From an uncultured Rhizobiaceae group bacterium (GTDB taxonomy: Bacteria > Pseudomonadota > Alphaproteobacteria > Rhizobiales > Rhizobiaceae), in assembly GCA_938030645.1 (NCBI GenBank), contig CALHHQ010000303.1, positions 1-18,716 on the forward strand: a stretch of 18,716 nt of DNA, given 5' to 3'. The position numbers and the translations under genes were made by a program. The notes below the pieces were generated by a model. That model saw only the letters and a list, made by a program, of their open reading frames with translations, had not been told where the DNA came from and did not search any database. Below are positions 7,138-13,478 of the stretch, piece after piece (position 1 is the stretch's first letter; every line of letters starts with the position of its first letter).

Positions 7138-7318
7138 TAGTCGTCGGAAATAAAGTTACTGGCTTCACAAACAGGCTAAAGAGCGCGACGAAGAGGTGAG
7201 AATAGATTGTCATCTCCGTAAATAAGACAAGCTTGATCTAGCATTTCCCCCCCCAGTGCTGATCGTAGCTCAAAAGGGCTGCACAAAACTTCCCCGTTTG
7301 TGCAGCCCTTTCTTGTTG
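7138..7318 (+). ncRNA. Candidate EcfG-dependent small RNA with C-rich hairpin loops
   Basis: The predicted transcript runs from about 7 bases after the -10 to the hairpin at 7273-7311, roughly 180 nt. Three stems can be drawn by eye. First, 7193-7199 pairs with 7210-7216 (seven pairs, one wobble). Second, GATC/AGCA at 7235-7243 pairs with TGCTGATC at 7257-7264 (eight pairs, one bulge); outer AGCT pairs at 7230-7233/7267-7270 extend it, and it presents a loop with eight C at 7247-7254. Third is the 15-pair 3' hairpin with loop ACTTCCCCG. C-rich loops able to pair with G-rich Shine-Dalgarno regions are a feature of several alphaproteobacterial stress sRNAs. The longest ORF inside is about nine codons. 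Ends are inferred. Confidence 0.6.
7273..7317 (+). terminator. Strong intrinsic terminator-like hairpin of the candidate sRNA
   Basis: AAAGGGCTGCACAAA (7273-7287) and TTTGTGCAGCCCTTT (7297-7311) form a perfect 15-pair stem with a 9-base loop. T-rich but interrupted sequence (TTTCTTGTT) follows. The A-flanked GC-rich stem is typical of terminators; the imperfect T-tract lowers certainty. Confidence 0.78.
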
Positions 7319-7531
7319 AGGAACGGGTACTAAAATTATTTTTGGGATTCCAACTTCGCTGGCGAGCTTTTGTCTGGTGACCAGCCTGTTTCCGTTTGCG
7401 CCATCACTCTAGGGGGGGTACAGGATTCGTGAGTTTCCGCGAATGCAGAACCTTTTTGTGTTCTTAGCCTCGTTTCTTGCCGTTGTTGGGTTCCTAAATT
7501 CCGACCCAACCTCCGCATTCTCTTATGCCAT

Positions 7532-7899
7532 TCTACAAGTTTCGATACGATGGTTGAGCATTCAGACGTTTCCCAGTTTTGTCTGTTTGTTGTCCATCCT
7601 GAGCCACCGTTGGCTGTAGAGAACCAATTGGGCGTGATGCCGAAATGGCGTTTTTAGGAAAGATGCTGCGTAATGACGACAGCCCAGTTGTCGTCACAGG
7701 GGACTTAAACGATGTTGCTTCGTCTAGAACCACAAGAAGGTTCTTACGTCTTTCACGTCTGCTGAACCCGCGTGAGGGCAAATGTAAGTTCTATAGATCA
7801 GACGAGCGGTTTTTCTTTCTAAGATAGCGGCTGGATCAAATTTTTCATTCGCCACATATTCAATTGATCAGTGCGGCGCGCATGCCTTTGTTCGTTTAA
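7532..7899 (+). pseudogene. Decayed endonuclease/exonuclease/phosphatase-family gene
   Basis: Family-like sequence is spread over two frames. Frame 2 (from about 7532) encodes FVVHPEPPLAVEN, resembling the H-P-x-P-P segment. After a frameshift near 7622-7630, frame 1 encodes GRDAEMAFLG, then SPVVVTGDLNDVASSRTTRR (catalytic GDLND motif) and FLRLSRLLNP. A TAG at 7825-7827 stands where the family has Trp in an RWPLDHLFHS-like segment; the frame continues LDQIFHSPH and stops at 7897, before the terminal G-S-D-H motif. The N-terminal half is missing. A hydrophobic 58-codon ORF at 7443-7619 may be a remnant of the N-terminal membrane region, with an internal deletion between. One frameshift, one nonsense codon and a lost C-terminus make function very unlikely. 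Confidence 0.78.
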
Positions 7900-7970
7900 G
7901 CAATGCCCAAAAGTGACAAGACGGCCAAGGCCACTACGATAACACCGATGAGATAGAATAAGTTGTACAT
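7896..7970 (-). CDS. 24-residue hydrophobic membrane microprotein, stress-promoter driven
   Basis: A minus-strand ATG-to-TAA frame of 24 codons encodes MYNLFYLIGVIVV followed by ALAVLSLLGIA. Nearly the whole product is one membrane helix with no charged residue. AAAGGA ends 7 bases before the ATG, an ideal ribosome binding site. An EcfG-type promoter ends 36 bases upstream, inside the 3' end of the YihY gene. It can also be reached by read-through from the upstream operon (42 bases from the YihY stop). The three signals together (promoter, RBS, pure transmembrane composition) argue for a real microprotein. I cannot assign a function; small membrane peptides often modulate larger membrane proteins. 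Confidence 0.68.
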   Translation of the reverse strand: MYNLFYLIGVIVVALAVLSLLGIA

Positions 7971-8006
7971 GTGGAAATCCTTTCCATGTATGTGGTTCAT
8001 TAAGTA

Positions 8007-8031
8007 AACCGACTAGCGGCGAATTGGTTCC
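8007..8031 (-). promoter_or_regulatory. EcfG-type promoter of the 24-residue microprotein (GGAAC-N16-GGTT)
   Basis: On the minus strand GGAAC (8031-8027) is followed after 16 bases by GGTT (8010-8007), equal to GGAAC-N17-GTT. It overlaps the last codons of the YihY gene. It would give a leader of about 30 bases for the small ORF starting at 7970. Confidence 0.68.
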
Positions 8032-8999
8032 GGTGTGGTGTCCGCGACAAAGGCGTTTCGTTCGCCCATCGGCTTATATGGTCCGGCTGTTGTATCGACC
8101 TTGGTTTGATGCTCCATTTCAGCATTTAAAGCTGCACCAAGCGCAATCGCCATAGTAGAATAGTAGAGCCACAGCATCATAACGACGGCGACTGAGAGCG
8201 AGCCGAAAGTCGCGCTGTAATTGCCAAACTGTTCAACATAAATTGAAAACAGAATGGATAGGACAATCCAAAGCAAAGTTGAGACGATGGCCCCTGGAGC
8301 GATCCAGCTCCATTTCGCGCCATTGCGGTGAGGTGCGAAGCGGAACAAGATGGCCAAGGACACAGCTACAAAAAGTGCTAAAATTGGCCAGCGCGTGTAC
8401 ATGGCGACTGTCTCTGCTGCATTTGGCAGTTGTATCAAATTCACGATTGCAGGAATGAAGGCGATTGTAAAAAGTGCAATGGTGACAAATACAAGCGCAC
8501 CTAGCGTCAATCCGAGTGACAGAGCCGCTGACTTTAAGAAATGGCGTTCGGCATGTTCGTGATATGCACTGCTGATCGTGGAAATCAGAGCGTTGGTGCC
8601 GCGTGAGCCGCTCCACAACGCCAAAGTAAACGATACGGCTAGACCAATTCCCAAACCAACCTGAGGTTGGCTCAGCAATGCGCTCAATCGCTCTTCAACG
8701 ATGTCAAACACGGAAGGTGGCGTAAATTCGCGCAGCACAGACATATGCCCGTTCAGTGACGACGTGTCTGCAAAAAGGCCGTAAATGAGAACCAAACAGG
8801 CAAGCACGGGAAAAATGGACAAGAATGCGAAAAATGCCACGCCAGCACACTTTAAAGATAAATCGGCTGTGCCAATTTGCTGATATGTTCTTGATACAAT
8901 TCGTTTCCAACCCGCGATGGGTATTTGTGAAGGGCGGGCCGCATAGCGTCCCACCCCAGAGCGCTCGTCACGAAGCGCTCTTATTTTTGACTTTTTCAT
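8013..8999 (-). CDS. YihY/BrkB-family inner-membrane protein
   Basis: The product is 328 residues with about six membrane helices (near 50-75, 114-131, 157-185, 202-219, 233-254 and 264-292). Family landmarks include ADLSLKCAGVAFFAFLSIFP, LWSGSRGTNALI, FRFAPHRNGAKWSWIAPGA, FGSLSVAVVMMLWLYYS and ALGAALNAE. The family was once misnamed ribonuclease BN; its members are integral membrane proteins of uncertain, possibly transport-related, function. The ATG lies 6 bases after the upstream DUF3618 stop and lacks a strong Shine-Dalgarno, suggesting coupled translation. It is the fourth gene of the minus-strand operon behind an EcfG-type promoter, implying an envelope stress role. Confidence 0.93.
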   Translation of the reverse strand: MKKSKIRALRDERSGVGRYAARPSQIPIAGWKRIVSRTYQQIGTADLSLKCAGVAFFAFLSIFPVLACLVLIYGLFADTSSLNGHMSVLREFTPPSVFDIVEERLSALLSQPQVGLGIGLAVSFTLALWSGSRGTNALISTISSAYHEHAERHFLKSAALSLGLTLGALVFVTIALFTIAFIPAIVNLIQLPNAAETVAMYTRWPILALFVAVSLAILFRFAPHRNGAKWSWIAPGAIVSTLLWIVLSILFSIYVEQFGNYSATFGSLSVAVVMMLWLYYSTMAIALGAALNAEMEHQTKVDTTAGPYKPMGERNAFVADTTPEPIRR

Positions 9000-9005
9000 G
9001 CTAAA

Positions 9006-9860
9006 TCACGCACTGGTAAGCGTGCTTGGTGCCACAGCAGCTTTCGCGGCGGTGTCCGGTTTTCCCTTGGCATTGCGCGCTTTGGCCACTCTGGTCGTGA
9101 TGGGCTTTGGTGGCAACTTCTTATTGGACGATTTCTTAGAAGCCGTTTTGGCCTTGGGCTTTGTTTTTTTCTTCGCAGCTGGTTTGGGCAAACTGGTGCG
9201 AGCATCTGCATGCAATTGTTTGCTGGCCTCCAATCGTGAAGCGGAACCCTTTGCTGTGAAAAAAGACGATACTGCTGCGCCAGCAGCGATCGCCATCAAT
9301 CCTGCAGGAATTGGGTTTTGTTTCACCCAGTGAGTGGCATCATCGGCACGTGCTTTCAACTGCGCTGGCGCAGATCTTGCAGTTTCGGATGTTGCTTCCA
9401 CTGCGTCTTGTAGAGTTTCATTGGCAGCTGTGGCAGCTGTTTCCAATTTACGCTTGGCTTTAGTACCTATGCTTTCAGCAGTGGCCTGTGCGTTGTTCAA
9501 ACCGCTTTTCAATGTTGTAGACACTTCGGCCGAAGATGACTGGATGTTCGATAAGTGATCGCCAACGCGGCTTGCGGTGTCAGTGGTGGCTGACACACTT
9601 GCAGGCTCTGTAGATTTGGTCTGCTTGGACATGAACAAACTGGCAATGCCCAAACCCACAACAGTGGCGGCGATAGGGTTGGCTTTCGCAGTCTCCAACA
9701 AATTGGTCACATTGGTGTTCACGGATGAGCCATTGCCGTTCAACAAACCCTGCATGAGTTGCGCGGGCTGAACATCATGGTTGAGTTGATCAAGGCGCTG
9801 CTCCATGCGCTTTCTGATACGGATAATATCGTCTTCAATAATCTCTGCGTTCAAAGTCAT
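9006..9860 (-). CDS. DUF3618 protein with two NP-type hydrophobic segments and a histone-H1-like tail
   Basis: The product is 284 residues. The N-terminus (about 8-35, DIIRIRKRMEQRLDQL) fits DUF3618. Two short hydrophobic segments each follow an Asn-Pro: N61-P62 (to about 78) and N182-P183 (to about 203). They resemble the C-terminal anchor of DUF883/YqjD proteins. Between them lies an Ala/Thr/Glu-rich, probably helical stretch. From about 226 the tail is dominated by Lys, Ala and Pro (PKPAAKKKTKPKAKTASKK), like histone H1 or bacterial HC1 tails. The frame opens further upstream, but ATG 9860 follows the previous stop by one base and has GAGG nearby. The function is unknown; membrane attachment plus nucleic-acid or polyanion binding is inferred from composition. 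Confidence 0.85.
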   Translation of the reverse strand: MTLNAEIIEDDIIRIRKRMEQRLDQLNHDVQPAQLMQGLLNGNGSSVNTNVTNLLETAKANPIAATVVGLGIASLFMSKQTKSTEPASVSATTDTASRVGDHLSNIQSSSAEVSTTLKSGLNNAQATAESIGTKAKRKLETAATAANETLQDAVEATSETARSAPAQLKARADDATHWVKQNPIPAGLMAIAAGAAVSSFFTAKGSASRLEASKQLHADARTSLPKPAAKKKTKPKAKTASKKSSNKKLPPKPITTRVAKARNAKGKPDTAAKAAVAPSTLTSA

Positions 9861-9861
9861 C

Positions 9862-10242
9862 TTAAATGGCCTCTTTAATTGCGATTGCACTTTCAGATAC
9901 GGACTTAACTGTCCTGCGAGGTGCCAGATTTTTTGGCTTCAAATCAGCTTGTGCCTTGGTGATTGCTACGAATGCGATCACCGCTAAGGCGACCCCGACG
10001 AGCAAAGCTGCCAAAGACGGTGGCATTAGGTTGCCCAGAGCTACGACAAGTGCTTGCACTAAAACCAGCAAGGCAACCATCGCGATTAGCAAACCAACCG
10101 CAAGGGCGATCAAGCCGCTCTGCGCTTGGTCTATTTTTTCTTCAGCCTCAGCTTTTGCCAATTTAATTTCTTGTCGGATCAACAGTGATCCATCCGACAA
10201 CAATGCTCGGACCGTATCAATAATGTTTGGGGATGTGTTCAT
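9862..10242 (-). CDS. Phage-holin-superfamily III (YqjE-like, DUF1469) membrane protein
   Basis: The product is 126 residues. An amphipathic N-terminus (IRQEIKLAKAEAEEKI, about 22-37) is followed by two membrane helices, about 43-66 and 76-97, and a basic C-terminal tail. This is the layout of PF07332/YqjE proteins, which despite the holin label are mostly chromosomal membrane proteins rather than lysis genes; no phage genes are nearby. The start at 10242 is preferred to the longer frame because AAAGGA lies 8 bases upstream. It follows the DUF883-like gene by 31 bases and ends 1 base before the DUF3618 gene. The gene order parallels enterobacterial yqjD-yqjE. Confidence 0.88.
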   Translation of the reverse strand: MNTSPNIIDTVRALLSDGSLLIRQEIKLAKAEAEEKIDQAQSGLIALAVGLLIAMVALLVLVQALVVALGNLMPPSLAALLVGVALAVIAFVAITKAQADLKPKNLAPRRTVKSVSESAIAIKEAI

Positions 10243-10273
10243 GTCTATGTCCTTTCCAGAGTAGCCTCGACGA

Positions 10274-10753
10274 TTAGCTGGTTTTTTTGATAGCTGATGC
10301 CAGCGCAAAACCTGCCAGTGCCAAAGCGCCGAACGTCAACATGGGGTTGCTGCGCACGATGCTTTCAGCTTTGCCAGCAAGATGTTGGGTGTCCAACTGA
10401 TCAACTTCTGATGCTGCTTGTCCCAGCCCATCGGCTGCCAAACGTGCATATGATGCTGTCTTTTTCATGCCATCTTGTTCTAAGCTTCGGCTGCCCGCCT
10501 CAATAGCTCGGCTGATTGAACGTATCACGTCCTCAGTTTGGTGCTTTCCAGTGGCGGCAACGTGTTCGGCGCTTGCGCGCGTTTCTTCCACAGCAGCTTC
10601 CGCTATACTTTCAGCATTTTCTATGGCCGTTTTTTTAGCCTTCACAGCAGCTGTCTTGACCTTCTCAATTGCCTTTTTGGCCGAGCTGCTGGTTTTCGCA
10701 GATGATTTGGACAATGCCTGAGAATGAGCTGTCTTTTGTGTCGATGTATTCAT
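10274..10753 (-). CDS. DUF883/YqjD-like or 'nutrient deprivation-induced' tail-anchored protein
   Basis: The product is 159 residues. The first 50 are Lys/Ser/Ala rich (SSAKKAIEKVKTAAVKAKK). A long Ala/Glu-rich, probably coiled-coil stretch follows (about 45-130). The C-terminus is a single anchor, VRSNPMLTFGALALAGFALA, ending with two Lys. This architecture is that of the ElaB/YqjD group, some of which bind ribosomes at the membrane in stationary phase, and of rhizobial proteins annotated as nutrient-deprivation induced. The frame is open to 10876, but GGAGG five bases before ATG 10753 decides the start, which also lies downstream of the EcfG-type promoter. It is the first gene of the minus-strand operon. 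Ribosome binding is not shown by the sequence. Confidence 0.82.
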   Translation of the reverse strand: MNTSTQKTAHSQALSKSSAKTSSSAKKAIEKVKTAAVKAKKTAIENAESIAEAAVEETRASAEHVAATGKHQTEDVIRSISRAIEAGSRSLEQDGMKKTASYARLAADGLGQAASEVDQLDTQHLAGKAESIVRSNPMLTFGALALAGFALASAIKKTS

Positions 10754-10785
10754 ATCAACCTCCATTGTTCGGTGACTGATGCTAC

Positions 10786-10810
10786 AACTCCTCAACCCAG
10801 AAAGCGTTCC
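10786..10810 (-). promoter_or_regulatory. EcfG-type promoter of the minus-strand envelope operon (GGAAC-N16-AGTT)
   Basis: On the minus strand GGAAC (10810-10806) is followed after 16 bases by AGTT (10789-10786), i.e. GGAAC-N17-GTT. It lies 32 bases upstream of ATG 10753. It probably drives the four-gene operon down to the YihY gene. Confidence 0.75.
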
Positions 10811-11389
10811 ATATGCGATTTGGCATGCGCTCACGCCAAGTGGATCTACCAGTGCAGTCGCACGTATCTCATCCATCGATTTCGAGAAGGAGTAGAAGAT
10901 GACAACGGAATTCGTTCCATGAAATTGGGAACAGTCACACTAAAAAGGTAAAGACCCTGAAGCTCTTTGATTGCGCTTCGGGGTGTTTGGTACAGTTGAG
11001 ATTAGATAAATTTTTTCGCAAAACCCTGCGCTCTATTTAGATGTGGTTTTCTATTGTACCTAGGGGGCGTTGTGCCACGCCAGATTTACCCTCGTGACGA
11101 TCGATAATGTCTTGTGGAAGTTCAGCGCTTCCGCCGGTGTGCTTGACAGCAACCGATGTGTTCGGTCATTTCGTATGCGCCTTCATCTATCGGACATTTG
11201 AGCAAAGTTCAAAACTCTCGCTCGATTTCCCGAAGGCTTCCATTTGTGACTAATCGCCTACTCAGGCGTCGAACAACCGAGATGCGGACTTAATGCATGC
11301 CAGCAATATTGCATTCAGCTTGTATGCGACTCCACTTCACGAACCAAAACCGATCTATCAGGCGGTCACTTTCCTCTTGACCATTTTCG
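10811..11389 (+). other. Gene-free interval between the stress block and the hyu operon
   Basis: I see no supported gene here. ORFs above about 60 codons lack ribosome binding sites and family-like sequence. It contains one wobble-containing hairpin (10954-10984) and a short inverted repeat CGCCT-N4-AGGCG at 11255-11268. The boundary between the two functional blocks falls here. Confidence 0.6.
10954..10984 (+). terminator. Possible terminator-like hairpin in the gene-free interval
   Basis: ACCCTGAAGC (10954-10963) pairs with GCTTCGGGGT (10975-10984), ten pairs with one T-G wobble and an 11-base loop. GTTTGG follows rather than a clean T-run. No plus-strand gene ends just upstream, so its transcript is unknown; it may be a relic. 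Confidence 0.4.
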
Positions 11390-11418
11390 TTGACAGTCAT
11401 TTTTTTAGTACGTACTTT
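11390..11418 (+). promoter_or_regulatory. Sigma70-like promoter of the hyu-TRAP operon
   Basis: A perfect TTGACA (11390-11395) is followed after 17 bases by TACTTT (11413-11418), a weak -10 keeping the T, A and final T. Transcription would start close to 11424-11426, right at the hyuA ATG. A second TTGACC at 11377-11382 has no good -10 partner. Confidence 0.5.
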
Positions 11419-11434
11419 AAATTATGGTACGTAT
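11408..11434 (+). promoter_or_regulatory. Candidate GntR operator: GTACGTAC repeated
   Basis: The palindrome GTACGTAC (11408-11415) overlaps the proposed -10. A near copy GTACGTAT (11427-11434) covers codons 2-4 of hyuA, 19 bases away. GT-N-AC palindromes are typical of GntR-family sites, and a GntR/UTRA regulator closes this operon. The second copy may be a coincidence of coding sequence. Confidence 0.45.
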
Positions 11435-13478
11435 TGCAATTGATATTGGTGGAACGTTCACAGACGTTGTTTCGGAAACATTGAATGGCATCTCGTCCAT
11501 CAAAGTTCTCACCACTTCCAAGGCCCCTGCCGTTGGTGCCATGGAGGGTGTTAGCCGTATCCTGCAAGACCTTTCACTGACCTACCAAGATATCTCAACC
11601 ATTGTTCATGGAACAACGTTGGCGACAAACGCCTTGATCGAACGGCGTGGCGCCAAAACAGCACTGGTGACGACACGCGGTTTCCGTGACGTTTTGGAAA
11701 TGCGTTATGAAAAGCGTTTCGAGCAATATGCGCTTGATATCGAGATGCCGGAACCGTTGGTTCCTCGCCCTCTACGTCTGGAAATCAACGAACGGGTTTT
11801 GGCCGACGGTTCCATCTCACAATCTCCCAAAGACAAAGATATTGAAGACCTGGCGCAGCAGTTGCGTTCGCTGAAAGTTGAAGCAGTTGCCGTTGGGTTC
11901 CTTCATTCTTACCGCAATCCAGCCAACGAGATTTATGTGGCCGAGCAATTGCGCACCCTTCTGGGTGATGAAGTAACGGTCTGTCAAAGCGCAGAAGTTG
12001 CTTGCGAAATTCGCGAATATGAACGTTTCTCAACCGTTTGTGCCAACGCTTATGTTCGTCCGTTGATGTCGCGATATCTGGCCCAACTGCAATCGCAGCT
12101 TGAGGCGCAAGGGTTTGAAGGATCCCTGTTGATGATGCTTTCTGGCGGTGGTTTGACAACCATCGACCAGTCGATGCGTTTCCCCATTCGGTTGGTGGAG
12201 AGCGGGCCCGCTGGTGGCGTTGCACTGGCGGCACACGTTGCACGGGAGGTTGGGTCCAGTAAAACCCTTTCTCTGGATATTGGCGGCACAACCGCCAAAA
12301 TTTGTTTCATCGAAAATGGTTTGCCGCAAACAACGCGACACTTCGAGGTTGCCCGTGCATGGCGGGATGTAAAAGGTAGCGGTTTGCCGATACGCGTTCC
12401 AACGGTTGAACTGGTGGAAATTGGTGCGGGTGGCGGATCAATTGCGAAAATTGACACTCTGGGACGTTTGAAGGTGGGACCTCAAAGTGCCGGGTCTGAT
12501 CCCGGCCCGGCCGCTTATGGGCGTGGCGGAGATGAAGCCACGATCACGGACGCACATCTGACGGTCGGAAATATCGCCGCAAGTGGGTTTGCAGGCGGTA
12601 TGATTGAGCTGACTCCGGCCAAGGCGCCCGCTGTGATTTGGAGACATATTCAAGAACCTATGGGCATGGAAGACGTTAAAGCAGCTGCAGCTGGTATCGT
12701 TGAGTTGGCAGATGAAACCATGGCCAATGCTGCACGCGTACACGGCATTGAACTTGGCCTTGATGTGGCAAGTTTTGATTTGCTGGTTTCAGGCGGCGGT
12801 GGCGCATTACATGCGGCAAGAATTGCAGAGAAACTTGGCATTCGCCGCATCATAGTTCCGCTTAACGCTGGCGTCGGATCGGCCGTAGGTTTCTTACGGT
12901 CACCCGTTGCATTTGAAAGTGCCATTTCCATCACGCAAACGATCAATGCAATCGATGTTTCCTCGCTGACAAAGCGCATCGCCGAACAGACCAATTATGT
13001 GCGGAAAATTGTTGAAGAGGCGGTTCCCGAAGATCGGATCGAAACATCGGTTAAAGCCGACATGCGCTATCAGGGACAGGGTCTGGAATTGACTTTGGAC
13101 ATTGATGGCAAGATTGAACTGAAAGACCTTGAGACAACTTTTTTAAGGCACTATGAAGCGCAATTCGGATTTCATCTGAATGGCATTCCCATCGAGGTTG
13201 TTTCAATCAGTGTCAGCGCCCGCGAATTACGTGAAGAAGAGCGTTCGGCAGTTGTTCAAACCACAAAATCTTTCTCTAGCGCAAATAGGGACATCTACGA
13301 CCTGAAATTGCAAGATCATATTGACTATGAGGTTTTTGAGCGATCCTCTCTAAGCGGCGCATTGTTGGGTGGCCCTGTTGCAATTTCTGAAGACCAAACG
13401 ACGACACTGGTCCGACCCGGTTGGTCAATGAAAAAATCAAACGATGGTCACCTTGTGCTTGATCGGAATGCATTATGA
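11424..13478 (+). CDS. hyuA: Hydantoinase/5-oxoprolinase family subunit A (HyuA)
   Basis: The product is 684 residues, normal for HyuA. The N-terminal ASKHA-type nucleotide-binding part has IDIGGTFTDVV at 6-16 and VHGTTLATNAL at 61-71. The central hydantoinase A domain has ESGPAGGV (259-266), a second phosphate loop DIGGTTAK (285-292) and EIGAGGGSIA. A C-terminal domain follows. With HyuB it forms ATP-dependent amidohydrolases (N-methylhydantoinase, 5-oxoprolinase) or related carboxylases; which one cannot be decided here. An in-frame TAA at 11418-11420 leaves ATG 11424 as the only start preserving the family N-terminus, and no Shine-Dalgarno precedes it, suggesting leaderless translation. 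Its stop overlaps the hyuB start (ATGA). Confidence 0.94.
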   Translation: MVRIAIDIGGTFTDVVSETLNGISSIKVLTTSKAPAVGAMEGVSRILQDLSLTYQDISTIVHGTTLATNALIERRGAKTALVTTRGFRDVLEMRYEKRFEQYALDIEMPEPLVPRPLRLEINERVLADGSISQSPKDKDIEDLAQQLRSLKVEAVAVGFLHSYRNPANEIYVAEQLRTLLGDEVTVCQSAEVACEIREYERFSTVCANAYVRPLMSRYLAQLQSQLEAQGFEGSLLMMLSGGGLTTIDQSMRFPIRLVESGPAGGVALAAHVAREVGSSKTLSLDIGGTTAKICFIENGLPQTTRHFEVARAWRDVKGSGLPIRVPTVELVEIGAGGGSIAKIDTLGRLKVGPQSAGSDPGPAAYGRGGDEATITDAHLTVGNIAASGFAGGMIELTPAKAPAVIWRHIQEPMGMEDVKAAAAGIVELADETMANAARVHGIELGLDVASFDLLVSGGGGALHAARIAEKLGIRRIIVPLNAGVGSAVGFLRSPVAFESAISITQTINAIDVSSLTKRIAEQTNYVRKIVEEAVPEDRIETSVKADMRYQGQGLELTLDIDGKIELKDLETTFLRHYEAQFGFHLNGIPIEVVSISVSARELREEERSAVVQTTKSFSSANRDIYDLKLQDHIDYEVFERSSLSGALLGGPVAISEDQTTTLVRPGWSMKKSNDGHLVLDRNAL

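Noticed and set aside
7320..7345. GGAAC at 7320-7324 just after the sRNA hairpin, as a further EcfG promoter for the pseudogene
   Set aside because: The -10 position reads T-rich sequence with no GTT-like element at 16-17 bases.
7374..7384. Short palindrome CTGGTGACCAG as an operator
   Set aside because: Single isolated 11-base palindrome with no gene or promoter positioned to use it.
9862..10242. Phage lysis module suggested by the holin-superfamily protein
   Set aside because: No endolysin, spanin, integrase or structural phage genes nearby; YqjE-like members are usual chromosomal stress-operon genes.
10896..10932. Two more GGAAC elements (minus 10920-10916, plus 10928-10932) near the minus operon
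   Set aside because: Neither has a CGTT-like -10 at the right distance (TTCT and TAAA instead).
10724..10951. 75-codon plus-strand ORF across the promoter of the minus operon
   Set aside because: Overlaps the start and EcfG-type promoter of the opposite gene, has no Shine-Dalgarno and no family-like sequence.
11785..12457. Long minus-strand ORFs inside hyuA
   Set aside because: Shadows of hyuA codon bias; composition is not protein-like and no start signals are seen.
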